Below, piece by piece: positions 24,416 to 33,020 of a DNA stretch of 64,000 nucleotides. The stretch is taken from the NCBI GenBank assembly GCA_009692685.1, contig SHYS01000002.1, positions 62,001 through 126,000 of the forward strand, written 5' to 3'. Within the stretch, counting starts at the first letter, position 1, and every line of letters starts with the position of its first letter. The notes under the pieces are model-generated. The model had not been told where the DNA came from. It was given only the letters and a program-made list of their open reading frames with translations, and ran no database searches. The DNA is from Dehalococcoidia bacterium. GTDB lineage: Bacteria; Chloroflexota; Dehalococcoidia; UBA2979. A program made the position numbers and the translations under genes.

Positions 24416-24957
24416 GGGCGTGGCGCGGCGCGCCTGCGACGGGGGAGCGGTACACCTCGCCAGGTGCAGGCGCACCAGTGGTGCTCGCACGCGTGGTTCG
24501 GGATCGGCGCCTCCTCGATGGCGTGCGCGAACGAGAACTCTTCGCCGTCCAACGTCGCGCACGTCGCGCAGCAACGCCGCCCCTCGATGGCGACGCGCGC
24601 ATGGTGGCGGCGCTTCTGGATATCGAGCACCGCCGCCTGATGCGCCAGCCTCAGTGGCTCGCGGAAGTCCTGTCCGGGCTCGTGTTCGTGTAGCCAGCGC
24701 GCCTGCGCGAGGTAGACGAGGCCCGCGCCGTCCCAGTCGCGCGCGCTGGTAAACCGTTCGATGGCACGAATGCTCATCGCCCAGAGCGCGTCACCCGGCC
24801 CCGACACGCCGCCGGACTGCTCCGCCAGCAGCCGCTCCGTGTGCCCAAACTCCGCCTCGGTGACGCCAAAGCGAGCTGCCGCGGTGATTGCCGCCGCTCG
24901 GCGCTCGGCCGGCGTCTCGGCCGATGTCGTGCCGCCGCTTGTGCTCTCGTCCGCCAT
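24412..24957 (-). CDS. Uncharacterised Cys/His-rich protein (possible zinc-binding C-terminus)
   Basis: The 181-residue product is Ala/Glu-rich and helical for its first ~115 residues (EAEFGHTERLLAEQSGGV, then ALWAMSIRAIERFTSARDW), and then has a ligand-rich tail: RCCATCATLDGEEF and PNHACEHHWCACTWRG. The spacing of Cys and His (CCxxC, then HxCxHHxCxC) suggests one or two structural zinc sites. I do not recognise the family. ATG 24957 is divergent from the SDR gene at 25064 and its stop overlaps the lipoprotein start (GTGA), so the two genes form an operon. Composition is like its neighbours. Confidence 0.6.
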   Translation of the reverse strand: MADESTSGGTTSAETPAERRAAAITAAARFGVTEAEFGHTERLLAEQSGGVSGPGDALWAMSIRAIERFTSARDWDGAGLVYLAQARWLHEHEPGQDFREPLRLAHQAAVLDIQKRRHHARVAIEGRRCCATCATLDGEEFSFAHAIEEAPIPNHACEHHWCACTWRGVPLPRRRRAAPRP

Positions 24958-25063
24958 CGTCGCTCCGCGCTTCGCTGTGGTTCGTCGTGCGGAGGCTATC
25001 GATTTGGACCGTTGACGCGCTACCTCGCTCCCGACTAGGCTCCGGTCGAAGCGGAGGGGAACC

Positions 25064-25981
25064 ATGGCTGGAAAGCATCTCGAGGGCAAAGTAGCCGTCG
25101 TCACCGGTGGTGCGGGCGGCATGGGAAGCTGGATCAGCAAGATTTTCGCCCAGCAAGGCGCGAAGGTCATCGTTGCTGACACCGGCGCAGACGTCGAAGG
25201 CCGCATGGGTATGGACGCTACACGCGTCAATGCCGTCGTCGACGAAATCAAGGCAGCTGGCGGCGAGGCGATGAGCATCATCGGCGACGTCGCCGACATG
25301 GACACCGGCGAGAAGATCATCAAGACCGCCATCGACACCTACGGTGGCCTCGACATCCTCGTCTGTGCGCACGGCATCCTGCGCGAGCGCATGATCTTCA
25401 ACATGGCCGAGGACGAGTGGGATGGCGTCATCAACACTCACCTCAAGGGCTGCTTCACGGTCACCAAGTTCGCCTCGATCTACTGGCGCCAGGAGCGCGA
25501 GCGCGGCGGTCGCATCATCTACTTCACCTCCACCGCCGGTATCAACGGTGGTGCGGGCCAGCCGAACTACTCGGCGGCGCACGCCGGCAAGATCGGCCTG
25601 TCGCTCTCCAACGCTCAGGCGCTCGCCCGCTACGGCGTCACCTCGAACGTCATCTCTCCCGGCGCCTCCACGCGCATGACCGACCGCGGTCTCGCCGTCG
25701 AGCGCGACGCGCCTGCCCCCAGCCTCTCGGCTGCCGGTACGGCTCGCGACCCGATGAACGCTGTCCCCGCAATCGTCTACCTCGCCTCCGACGAGGGCAA
25801 AGACATTACCGGCCGCGCCATCGGCGTCACCGGCCACAAGATCACCATCTGGAAAGAGCAGTCGTGGGAGCGGACCCTCTGGTACGAGGAGCCCTACATC
25901 GACATTGACACGCTCTTCGAGCTCATGCCCAGCACCCTTGCGGGCGGCAACCTCGGGATGGCCCCGAAGCTCAGCCCGTAG
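25064..25981 (+). CDS. Short-chain dehydrogenase/reductase (3-hydroxyacyl-CoA dehydrogenase-like), copy 1
   Basis: The 305-residue SDR has the cofactor motif VVTGGAGGMGSWISKIFAQQ (TGxxxGxG), the D loop GDVADMDTG, the stabilising VCAHG (normally NAG), Ser in IIYFTSTAG, and the active-site Tyr in NYSAAHAGK. In the SDR pattern YxxxK the fourth position after Tyr is Lys; here it is His, with a Lys three residues later. Insertions before the C-terminus (DRGLAVERDAPAPSLSAAGT) and a C-terminal extension (WYEEPYIDIDTLFELMPSTL) set it apart from FabG. GGAGGGGA precedes ATG 25064. The next gene is a paralogue with long stretches of near-identical DNA. Confidence 0.85.
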   Translation: MAGKHLEGKVAVVTGGAGGMGSWISKIFAQQGAKVIVADTGADVEGRMGMDATRVNAVVDEIKAAGGEAMSIIGDVADMDTGEKIIKTAIDTYGGLDILVCAHGILRERMIFNMAEDEWDGVINTHLKGCFTVTKFASIYWRQERERGGRIIYFTSTAGINGGAGQPNYSAAHAGKIGLSLSNAQALARYGVTSNVISPGASTRMTDRGLAVERDAPAPSLSAAGTARDPMNAVPAIVYLASDEGKDITGRAIGVTGHKITIWKEQSWERTLWYEEPYIDIDTLFELMPSTLAGGNLGMAPKLSP

Positions 25982-26073
25982 TTCGCCGGCGCTTTCGAGC
26001 GCCCCGCGACCATCGAGCAGAGCAGTCAGTCAGGGCCGGAATCACCGGTCGAAACACGGGAGCGAGAGAATCA

Positions 26074-27009
26074 ATGGCTAAGCACCTCGAAGGCAAAGTC
26101 GCCGTCGTCACGGGCGGCGCCGGCGGTATGGGCAGTCACATCAGCAGGGTCTTCGCCGAGCAGGGCGCTAAGGTTGTCGTCGCCGATACCGGCGCGGACG
26201 TCGAAGGCCGCATGGGCATGGACCCCACCCGCGTGAACGCGGTCGTCGACGACATCAAGAAGGCCGGCGGCGAGGCCGTCAGTGTCATCGGCGACGTCGC
26301 CGACATGGACACCGGCGAGAAGATCATCAAGACCGCCATCGACACCTACGGTGGCCTCGACATCCTCGTCTGTGCGCACGGCATCCTGCGCGAGCGCATG
26401 ATTTTCAACATGGCCGAAGACGAGTGGGACGGCACCGTCCGCGCTCACCTCAAGGGCTGCTTCACCGTCACCAAGTTCGCCTCGATCTACTGGCGTCAGG
26501 AGCGCGAGCGCGGTGGACGCATCATCTACTTCACCTCTGACGCCGGCATCTCCGGCTCTGCGGGCCAGCCGAACTACTCGGCCGCGCACGCCGGCAAGCT
26601 CGGCCTGATGCGCTCCAACGCCGCAGCGCTCGCACGCTATGGCGTCACCTGCAACGCTATCGCGCCCATCGCCTCCACTCGCATGACCGACCGTGGCCTT
26701 GCCGTTGGCCGCGACGCGCCGGCCCCCAGCCTCTCTGCGACAGGCACCGAGCGCGACCCGAAGAACGTGGTCCCGATCATCGTCTGGCTCGCCTCGGACG
26801 AGGGTAAAGTTGCTACCGGTCGCGTCTTCGGAGCCACCGGTCACCGCATCGCGCTCTACTCCGAGCCGGTCCAGGAGCGCGTGCTCTACAGCAACAAGCC
26901 CTTCTTCGACATCGACAAGCTCTTCGAGGAGTGGCCCCGCACTCTGGGTGTCGGTGGCTACCCGATGGTTCGCATGGCGGCTGCTCCCCAGCCGGCGGCG
27001 TCCAGCTAG
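26074..27009 (+). CDS. Short-chain dehydrogenase/reductase, copy 2 (tandem paralogue)
   Basis: This 311-residue SDR is the close paralogue of the preceding gene. The core from VVTGGAGGMGS through GDVADMDTGEKIIKTAIDTY to FTSDAGISGSAGQPNYSAAH aligns without gaps, and DNA around 25285-25395 and 26285-26395 is almost identical. It keeps the same His in place of the catalytic Lys (NYSAAHAGK). The divergence is in the C-terminal half (RVFGATGHRIALYSEP, then FFDIDKLFEEWPRTL), which usually shapes the substrate pocket, so the two may act on different acyl-CoA or alcohol substrates, or form a heterotetramer. The two genes are 92 bp apart. A canonical terminator follows at 27022-27055. Confidence 0.85.
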   Translation: MAKHLEGKVAVVTGGAGGMGSHISRVFAEQGAKVVVADTGADVEGRMGMDPTRVNAVVDDIKKAGGEAVSVIGDVADMDTGEKIIKTAIDTYGGLDILVCAHGILRERMIFNMAEDEWDGTVRAHLKGCFTVTKFASIYWRQERERGGRIIYFTSDAGISGSAGQPNYSAAHAGKLGLMRSNAAALARYGVTCNAIAPIASTRMTDRGLAVGRDAPAPSLSATGTERDPKNVVPIIVWLASDEGKVATGRVFGATGHRIALYSEPVQERVLYSNKPFFDIDKLFEEWPRTLGVGGYPMVRMAAAPQPAASS

Positions 27010-27021
27010 CTCGCACAGTTA

Positions 27022-27055
27022 GAGGGGGTTCCTGCGGCGGGACCCCCTCTTCTTT
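27022..27055 (+). terminator. Rho-independent terminator after the SDR pair
   Basis: GAGGGGGTTCC (27022-27032) pairs with GGGACCCCCTC (27039-27049), with one G-T pair, a short loop and a T-rich tail TTCTTT. It closes the tandem SDR operon. Confidence 0.85.
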
Positions 27056-27178
27056 GCCGCCCTGGTGGGACCCCATTCCCGCCCTCGCGGTGTCAACTAC
27101 TGGATACGTCAGGCACCGTTCCCCATCACCGCCGCACGCCGAGCGGCTACCGAGGCGGGCACGAAAGGACACTCCCCC

Positions 27179-27358
27179 GTGCCAAAGTCGGCCAGGACCG
27201 TGATCGTTGAATGCACGACCCACCACTGGGTCATCGGCAGCCCAACCGGCGCTGTTAGTCTGGGCGTCTGCAAGCTCTGTGGCGCCAAGCGCGAGTTCTC
27301 CGCTGTTCCCGAGCGCGGGTGGGTCTCTCGACCCGGTGCGCGCAAGGTAGCCTCCTAG
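27179..27358 (+). CDS. Small putative zinc-ribbon protein
   Basis: A GTG at 27179 starts a 59-residue basic protein with CTTHHWVIG followed by GVCKLCGAKREF, so two Cys/His pairs could bind one zinc. AGGA lies nine bases upstream and a strong terminator (27371-27411) directly follows the stop, which supports a real small gene. Proteins of this shape are known in several Chloroflexota as hypothetical. I cannot assign a function; nucleic-acid binding is a guess from charge and the ribbon. Confidence 0.6.
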   Translation: MPKSARTVIVECTTHHWVIGSPTGAVSLGVCKLCGAKREFSAVPERGWVSRPGARKVAS

Positions 27359-27370
27359 CTACCGCTCATC

Positions 27371-27422
27371 GAGATGCTCCCGCCGAGGTGGCACCCCGGC
27401 GGGAGCATCTCATCTCGATTTT
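27371..27422 (+). terminator. Rho-independent terminator
   Basis: GAGATGCTCCCGCCG (27371-27385) pairs exactly with CGGCGGGAGCATCTC (27397-27411); the following ATCTCGATTTT gives a short T-tract. It terminates the small zinc-ribbon gene. Confidence 0.82.
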
Positions 27423-27477
27423 GCCTGTGGCCTCTCGAGGGTTGGACGTCAGCCCCGGTTATGGGCACCATGTTCCT

Positions 27478-27771
27478 ATGCCTGACCATCGCATCGTTGC
27501 CAAGGCGATGAACGACCTCGCCGATGACTGGCACTGGGTGGTGCTGCGGGATGCCCAGCAGCTGGAGCCCGCCGTCTTCCTTGCCAGTACCGTCGACACG
27601 ATCTGCGGCGTCCTCATCGACGCCGGTCCGAGGCGTGTTCGCCTCTACGACACTGGCGCGCCGTCTGAGCCCACCTGCGTCGCCTGCCTCGAGGACGGTC
27701 TGGACCGCGGGCTCCGCGGACAGATTTCCGAAGCTATCGAGGCTGCCAAGGCGATGCCCGTCGCGAGGTAG
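27478..27771 (+). CDS. Hypothetical protein, 97 residues
   Basis: From ATG 27478 the frame reads MPDHRIVAKAMNDLADDWHW, then FLASTVDTICGVLIDAGPRR, and a tail PTCVACLEDGLDRGLRGQI. A single CVAC pair is present. The order of charged helix, beta-hairpin and helix suggests a small globular protein. I recognise no family. No strong ribosome site precedes the ATG. The stop is 12 bp from the end of the convergent SDR gene. Codon use is like its neighbours, so I think it is real but poorly supported. Confidence 0.5.
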   Translation: MPDHRIVAKAMNDLADDWHWVVLRDAQQLEPAVFLASTVDTICGVLIDAGPRRVRLYDTGAPSEPTCVACLEDGLDRGLRGQISEAIEAAKAMPVAR

Positions 27772-27783
27772 GGCCGTTTACGC

Positions 27784-28578
27784 TCAGCCTTCGGCGTGGG
27801 GGACGACGCCGCCGGGCGTGACGCCGCCGGCGATCGCCGCTCCATCGAGCAGCACGATCTCGCCGCTCATGTAGTTCGATGCTTCCGAGGCCAGCAGCAC
27901 TGCCATCGGCCCGATCTCCACTCCGTATCCCGTCCGGCCGATTGGCTGCAGCGAGTTCCGCTGCGCTCGTTGTTCCTCGGACTGCCTGTGGGGGATCGAG
28001 CCGGGCGCGATGCAGGTCACCTGGATATTGTCGCGCGCATACGTTATCGCCAGCGTCTTCGTGAGCTGGATCACGCCGCCCTTGGCGATCGAGTACATGA
28101 AGTTGCCGCGGCCACCGCGCATCCCCCAGCCTGAGGTGATGTTGATCACCTTGCCGCCGCCGTGCTCCAGGTAGTGTGGAATGATCGCGCGCGAGCAGTA
28201 GAACGCCGAGCTGAGGTTGGTGTTGATGCCGTCGAACCAGTCCTCGTTGGTCAGCTCCGGCAGTGTCTTGCCTCGACCCGCCGAGCCGCCGCCTGCGTTG
28301 TTAATCAGGATGTCGACGCGCCCGAACTCCGCGATTGCTTTCGCGACCATCGCATCCACGGCGTCCGAGTCGGTGGCGTCACACGTCACCGAGAGCCCGT
28401 GCACACCTTTCGCCTCGACGGCTGCGCGGGTCTCCTCGAGGGGTTCGAGCCGCCGTGCCGCGCCCACGACGTTCGCGCCCGCATCCGCCAGCGCGAACGC
28501 CATCGCCCGGCCGAGGCCTGACCCGGCTCCGGTGATGATCGCCGTCTTACCCTTGAGTCCGAACCTGCCATCGATCAT
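27784..28578 (-). CDS. Short-chain dehydrogenase/reductase (classical type)
   Basis: The 264-residue product is a canonical SDR: FGLKGKTAIITGAGSGLGRA with TGxxxGxG, CDATDSDAV, the NNAG motif as ILINNAGGG, the Ser in INITSGWGMRGG, and the catalytic YxxxK as FMYSIAKGG. The C-terminal SNYMSGEIVLLDGAAIAGG is typical of glucose-1-dehydrogenase-like or 3-oxoacyl reductases. Unlike the tandem SDR pair at 25-27 kb it retains the catalytic Lys. ATG 28578 is divergent from the DUF2277 gene. The substrate is not readable, but alcohol/ketone interconversion with NAD(P)H is safe. Confidence 0.87.
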   Translation of the reverse strand: MIDGRFGLKGKTAIITGAGSGLGRAMAFALADAGANVVGAARRLEPLEETRAAVEAKGVHGLSVTCDATDSDAVDAMVAKAIAEFGRVDILINNAGGGSAGRGKTLPELTNEDWFDGINTNLSSAFYCSRAIIPHYLEHGGGKVINITSGWGMRGGRGNFMYSIAKGGVIQLTKTLAITYARDNIQVTCIAPGSIPHRQSEEQRAQRNSLQPIGRTGYGVEIGPMAVLLASEASNYMSGEIVLLDGAAIAGGVTPGGVVPHAEG

Positions 28579-28676
28579 TACTCGCTCCTCGACCTGAGTT
28601 CTTCCGAGGCGTCTCGCGCGAAATAGTACGACCGCGCGCTCTCCCCGTGAGCCCGCGGCCTCGCTATCCTGCGCCC

Positions 28677-28886
28677 ATGTGTAGAAGCATCAAGACCATC
28701 CGCAACCTCGAGGTCGGCGCGACATACGATGGCATGGAGGCGGCAGCCCTCCAGTTCGTCCGCAAGGTCAGTGGCTACCGGAAGCCCTCAAAGCGCAACG
28801 CCGAGGCCTTCGACGCCGCCGTCGCCGAGATCGCAGAGGCTACCCACCGTCTGTTACACGCCCTCGAGGCGGCGAACGCTGCCTGA
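28677..28886 (+). CDS. DUF2277 family protein
   Basis: The 69-residue product MCRSIKTIRNLEVGATYDGM with QFVRKVSGYRKPSKRNAEAF is a textbook DUF2277 protein: a conserved start (MCRSIK) and a helix-turn-helix-like body. The family is small, soluble and uncharacterised. The start ATG is fixed by the invariant MCRSI. The last 33 bases overlap the convergent membrane-protein gene at 28854. Confidence 0.85.
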   Translation: MCRSIKTIRNLEVGATYDGMEAAALQFVRKVSGYRKPSKRNAEAFDAAVAEIAEATHRLLHALEAANAA

Positions 28887-29649
28887 CGGCCTCGGCCAGA
28901 AGTGTGGGGCCGGTGGTGGCGTTAGAACAGCCACTGCAGTCGCAGGTACCCCCCAGATGACGTGCCACAGCGCGTAGTAGATGATCCGGAACGAGTACAG
29001 CGCCACGAAGTCGTACCGCCGGAAGACGTAAAGATGTACCGCCGTGAACGCGAGCACGTGTGGTCCGGTGTAGACGTCTGCCCACGAGAACGGCTGCCCC
29101 GATAGCCCACACAGCAGTTGAAGCCCCGGCTCGATCAGTGCCACGAGGCCGCTAGACAAGATCACTGGCGTGTTCGAGGCGTTGCCGCCGAAGAGGCGGC
29201 CGAGGAGCGTGAGCAGGATGGCCAGCGGCACCGCGTGGAGCATGGTTGCGACGATGAAGCCGATCGCGGGATAGAAGAGCAGTGCCTCGGGGGACGGGAC
29301 GTGATGTGATGTCCTGATGGTATCGAAGGCTGATGTCCACCGCGATCGCCAGCATCGCGAACACCGTGGTGAATTTCGCGACCAACGCTACGCCTCGGAC
29401 CGTCTTCGCTTGTACGAAGACCTCGAACGACCATTGAACCTGAAGTACACGCAGCGCCACCGCGCCGAGTACGGCCGCGATAGCGACTCCCAGCACCGGG
29501 TGGATCGGACCGATGTACGGAGCGAAGTCGGCGGTGCTGGATCGGGAAACAATGGCTGCAGCTGTCGCGGCGGCGAGGGCGATGGCTCCCAATGCCGCAT
29601 ATTGCGGATATTGCCGCTGGGCGCTTGTTTCGTTCCCCGTCTGCTGCAT
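28854..29649 (-). pseudogene. Multi-pass membrane protein with a frameshift
   Basis: ATG 29649 starts MQQTGNETSAQRQYPQYAAL, then hydrophobic segments LGAIALAAATAAAIV, VLGVAIAAVLGAVALRVL and AKFTTVFAMLAIAVDISLRY. After DIT the same protein continues in the frame one base off with SHHVPSPEALLFYPAIGFIV, LHAVPLAILLTLLGRLFGG, then VHLYVFRRYDFVALYSFRI and IYYALWHVIWGV to TAA 28854. The switch lies at about 29291-29310, next to a run of five C/G. The whole would be ~264 residues with about six helices. I do not recognise the family. A base-count error is likely, given similar lesions nearby. Confidence 0.6.
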
Positions 29650-29679
29650 CTCGCGCCCTCGCTCCCGTACGATATTTGC

Positions 29680-29868
29680 ATGGTGACGCAACGTTGCGAG
29701 TTCTGCACCGCCCGCCCCATTGAGGAAGTGGCGGTTCTCCGCTGGGTTGGTGAGGATCGCGAACGCCTCACGCTCTGGCTCTGCGACCGCCACCTGCCCC
29801 GGATTAAGCGCACCAGCCGCGATGGCTGGGAGCACAAGGGCAAACGTCACAAGATCGGGTGGTGGTAA
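29680..29868 (+). CDS. Small CxxC/CxxH protein, putative zinc finger
   Basis: A 62-residue protein from ATG 29680: MVTQRCEFCTARPIEEVAVL, then LWLCDRHLPRIKRTSRDGWE and a basic end. CEFC and CDRH would supply four zinc ligands. The gene is divergent from the membrane protein and 77 bp upstream of lemA. The composition (basic, with Trp at the end) suggests nucleic-acid binding, but the family is unknown to me. Confidence 0.65.
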   Translation: MVTQRCEFCTARPIEEVAVLRWVGEDRERLTLWLCDRHLPRIKRTSRDGWEHKGKRHKIGWW

Positions 29869-29894
29869 AGCTCGGGCACGCCTCTCGGTGTGCT

Positions 29895-29900
29895 TATACT
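29895..29900 (+). promoter_or_regulatory. Putative -10 element of lemA-htpX
   Basis: TATACT at 29895-29900, preceded by TGC, matches a sigma70 extended -10 and lies 46 bases before the lemA GTG. No clear TTGACA is seen 17 bases upstream. AT-rich hexamers are rare in this GC-rich window. Confidence 0.4.
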
Positions 29901-29945
29901 GAGATGCGCGGTGTTTTACGCGCCTAACGCTCAGGAGCGTGCCGC

Positions 29946-30530
29946 GTGGAGTTGTTCATCGTCCTCGGAGTTCTCGCCGTACTCGCCGTGTTTCTCGTCG
30001 GCATCTACAACGGCCTCGTACGGCGCCGGCTGCGCGTCGACGAGGCGTGGGCGCAGATCGATGTGCAGTTGAAGCGCCGACATGACCTCATCCCCAACCT
30101 CGTCAACGCTGTGAAAGACTTCATGGGGTTCGAACAGGATGTCCTGACCCGCGTCACCGAGGCGCGCGCCGGCGCTGCGAACGCCGGGACAGGTGCCGCT
30201 GGCGCGCCAGCTGCTGCTGGCCAGGTCGCCCTGGTCGCTGCTGCAGAGAACCAGCTCACCCAGACACTCCGTGGCTTCTTCGCGGTCGTCGAGAACTACC
30301 CCGACCTCAAGTCGAACCAGAACGTCCTCTCTCTCCAGGAGGAACTGGGTACCACCGAGAACCAGATTGCTTTCTCACGACAGCACTACAACGCCGTCGT
30401 CCGCGACTACAACCAGTCCATCCAGCAGGTTCCCGGCGTGCCCTTCGCAGGCATGCTCGGGTTCTCCGCGCGCGAGTTCTTCGAGGCAGAAGAGGCAGCC
30501 CGCGAGGTGCCGCAGGTGAGCCTGCGGTAG
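29946..30530 (+). CDS. lemA: LemA family membrane protein
   Basis: The 194-residue protein has one N-terminal helix (LFIVLGVLAVLAVFLVGIYN) followed by the cytoplasmic coiled helical LemA domain: RVDEAWAQIDVQLKRRHDLI, NLVNAVKDFMGFEQDVLTRV, TLRGFFAVVENYPDLKSNQN and the end motif PGVPFAGMLGFSAREFF. An Ala-rich insert (residues ~75-95) is in the first long helix. It starts at GTG 29946. It is 24 bp from htpX, a pairing seen in many bacteria, where LemA may help membrane-protease quality control. Confidence 0.93.
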   Translation: MELFIVLGVLAVLAVFLVGIYNGLVRRRLRVDEAWAQIDVQLKRRHDLIPNLVNAVKDFMGFEQDVLTRVTEARAGAANAGTGAAGAPAAAGQVALVAAAENQLTQTLRGFFAVVENYPDLKSNQNVLSLQEELGTTENQIAFSRQHYNAVVRDYNQSIQQVPGVPFAGMLGFSAREFFEAEEAAREVPQVSLR

Positions 30531-30554
30531 ATCGTTCGGTCTCGAGGGCGGCAC

Positions 30555-31520
30555 GTGGCGTCCAACTTCTTCCAGCTCCAAGCGGCCAATCGGCGCAAGT
30601 CGTGGCTGCTCATGTTTGTGGCGGTCGCGATCCTCGGGCTGCTGGGCTTCGCGGTGGGTTACGGCCTCACCGCTGATCCAGCGATGGGACTCGTCTACAC
30701 GCTCGGTGGTCTCGTACTGGCAACAGTGGCGACTCTTGCCGCGTACTTCCATGGTGACGCCATCGTCCTCGCTGCCTCGCACGCTCGCGCTGTCGAGGCG
30801 GGTTCGTACCCCCAGCTCGAGAACGTCGTCGACGAGCTGTCCCTTGCCGCCGGGATCCCGCGGCCGCGCCTCTACCTCATCGACGACAGCGCGCCCAACG
30901 CCTTCGCGACCGGCCGCGACCCGGACCACGCCTCCGTGGCGGTGACCACGGGACTCCTCGACAAGCTCGATCGCGAGGAACTCCAGAGCGTGATTGCGCA
31001 TGAGCTCTCGCACGTGCGTAACCTCGATATCCGGTTCGCCCTGCTGGTTGGCGTGATCGTCGGGAGCATCGCGCTCATCGCCGACATGTTCCTGCGCTAC
31101 TCGTTCTGGTTCGGTGGCGGTCTCCGCAGCGGCCGGGGCCGCGAGGGGAATGGCGGGGCGCAGGCCCTGCTCTTCATCCTCGCACTGGTCCTCGCCATCG
31201 TCGCGCCCATCGCCGCACGCCTCGTGCAGCTCGCCGTCAGCCGCCAGCGCGAGTACCTGGCGGACGCGAGCGGCGTCGAATTGACCCGTAACCCCGTGGG
31301 GCTCGAACAGGCGTTGCTGAAGATCTCCGGCGACACCGACGTTCTCGAGGGCGCCAACCGCTCCACGCAGCACATGTACATCGTGAACCCGATCAAGAAG
31401 TTCGAGGAGCGATCGCAGGGCCTCTTCTCGACTCACCCCCCGATCATCGAGCGTGTAAACCGGCTGCGTGCCCTGCGCGGACTTTCACCCCTCGAGGCGC
31501 GCGCGTCGGACCTCGACTGA
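30555..31520 (+). CDS. htpX: HtpX-like membrane zinc metalloprotease
   Basis: The 321-residue M48B peptidase carries the zinc motif in QSVIAHELSHVRNLD (HExxH), the third ligand Glu in SRQREYLADASGVELT, and four hydrophobic segments (two near the N-terminus, two after HELSH). The N-terminus (LQAANRRKSWLLMFVAVAIL) is typical of HtpX. It degrades damaged membrane proteins. GTG 30555 is the start, within the same operon as lemA. The final STHPPIIERVNRLRAL is the family's conserved end. Confidence 0.93.
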   Translation: MASNFFQLQAANRRKSWLLMFVAVAILGLLGFAVGYGLTADPAMGLVYTLGGLVLATVATLAAYFHGDAIVLAASHARAVEAGSYPQLENVVDELSLAAGIPRPRLYLIDDSAPNAFATGRDPDHASVAVTTGLLDKLDREELQSVIAHELSHVRNLDIRFALLVGVIVGSIALIADMFLRYSFWFGGGLRSGRGREGNGGAQALLFILALVLAIVAPIAARLVQLAVSRQREYLADASGVELTRNPVGLEQALLKISGDTDVLEGANRSTQHMYIVNPIKKFEERSQGLFSTHPPIIERVNRLRALRGLSPLEARASDLD

Positions 31521-31550
31521 CCCGTCGGCGGATGGCTCGCCACACCCTCG

Positions 31551-31556
31551 TATAGT
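31551..31556 (+). promoter_or_regulatory. Putative -10 element
   Basis: TATAGT at 31551-31556 lies 38 bases upstream of ATG 31595 of the SIMPL-domain gene, just after the htpX stop. A -35 box is not clear. Confidence 0.35.
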
Positions 31557-31594
31557 TGTGATAGCACTCGGCGACCTTCTCGTAGGGGACATCG

Positions 31595-32699
31595 ATGCGT
31601 ACGTGCCTGAGCGCGCTCGTTCTTGCCTCGTCGCTGGCGCTTGCCTGCTCTGACGAGGATCCGCCTGACCTGGAGGCAAGCCGTGGCCGCGTCGAGCCCA
31701 CGTTCGTCGCCACCCCGCCGCCGGCAGTGCCCGGACCAGTCCAGTTCGCGCGCAGTGCGGCAGGCGGAGCCTTTGTTTCCCAGCTCGGTGGCGCGCAGGA
31801 ACTCGGCCCGGTGGGCGCCACTGGCCTTACGGTCACCCAAACCCAGCATGCCATGCTCCCGGCGGATCGAGCCGCCGTCGTTGTGACAAGCACGCGCGAC
31901 CCCGCCCCGGGGCCCTTCGGCAGTGGCCCGTCCGCCGAGGATCAGCGTCTCGTCCTCGAACGGCTCGCGCCGCTTGGCGTGGAGCGCGCCGATGTCTCCT
32001 TCAGCACGAACCTCCAGTTCGGCCCGTTCCCCTCGGTCAGCGTGGTCATCCCCGTTGCCGACCTCAAGGACCGCGGCCCGCGTATCGAATCGGCCATCGA
32101 GTCTGTGTTTGGCCGCTCTAATACCGCTGGCGCCCAGTTCTTCCTCGCCGACTGCAACCAGAGCTTCGAGGGCCTGCGGCGCGACGTCCTCCGCGGCGCC
32201 GAGGCCGCGGCTCGATCGATCGCGGTCGCCGCCGGCGTCACCCTCGGCGCCCCATTGCACTGAGTGAAGGCATCGCGCCGGCGCCCTTCGGCCCGCCGAG
32301 CGACCCATGCGAGATGGCGGGAGCTATCGGTAAAGGCGGTCCGTTTGGTGGTCCCCTTGCCGATTACGGAGCGACACCCGAGGTGTCGGCCGCCATCGCG
32401 CTGACGGTTACCTACGCCCTCGGTGACGCGCCCTCCGGAGGTGTCACGGTGACCGGCTTGGGCTCTGTCACGGCGCGCGCCGACCAGCCTACGTGGTTGC
32501 AGCCATCCAGAATTTCGGCCCCACCGGACCAGAGGCCGCGACCTCACCGTACGATGGTTTCAACGGCGACCCCTGCAACGACGGCGACCTGCGCACCGTG
32601 ATCTTCGGCCCGGCGCAGTCGCGACTGCGACCGCTCGATGCCGAACCGCTCTTCGAGATGAAGGCCGGGCTGCGCGTGACGTACGCCGTGGCGCCCTAG
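31595..32699 (+). pseudogene. SIMPL-domain (DUF541) secreted lipoprotein with two frameshifts
   Basis: The N-terminus MRTCLSALVLASSLALACSD is a lipoprotein signal. The body carries two SIMPL-type repeats, recognisable as LTVTQTQHAMLPADRAAVVV and later VTVTGLGSVTARADQ. The frame breaks at ~32257 (after VTLGAP; TGA at 32261) and continues in another frame with LSEGIAPAPFGPPSDPCEMA. It breaks again at ~32487 and continues with VVAAIQNFGPTGPEAATSPY to TAG 32699. Each break is restored by adding one G; at 32484 the word would become CCAGG. A complete protein would be ~367 residues. SIMPL proteins are periplasmic and poorly understood. Confidence 0.7.
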
Positions 32700-32702
32700 C
32701 CC

Positions 32703-32999
32703 GTGCACCACGGGCTTGCGCTCGGCTGGGTGCTGTATCTCCTTGGTGCGGCCGGCGCCGCCGGACTTGTCTGGGCGAACGCCGCGACCGACACCGCGCT
32801 GGCGCACATCGAGGCGCCGGCGGCGCCAGCCCTCGATCTGTACCGTGGCACCTACGTGCTCCGCCCGAGCGCCAGCGCTCGCGTCTTCGCACTCAGCACG
32901 CGCGCCGGTCTTGACCTCCGCGCCGCCGAGGGCAGCAGCTCTTTCGAGGTAGAATGCCCCGGCATCTACATCGTCGAACTGCTCAATCCGGGCGACTAG
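32703..32999 (+). CDS. Hypothetical small exported or membrane protein
   Basis: The 98-residue frame from GTG 32703 has an N-terminal hydrophobic helix (LGWVLYLLGAAGAAGLVWAN) and an extracellular beta-rich tail ending SSFEVECPGIYIVELLNPGD. It starts three bases after the stop of the SIMPL gene and ends 21 bp before the RDD frame, so it belongs to the same unit. I recognise no family. The region contains several frame lesions, so this frame could be part of something longer. Confidence 0.45.
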   Translation: MHHGLALGWVLYLLGAAGAAGLVWANAATDTALAHIEAPAAPALDLYRGTYVLRPSASARVFALSTRAGLDLRAAEGSSSFEVECPGIYIVELLNPGD

Positions 33000-33020
33000 A
33001 CCGCGATACATCAAAGCCGG

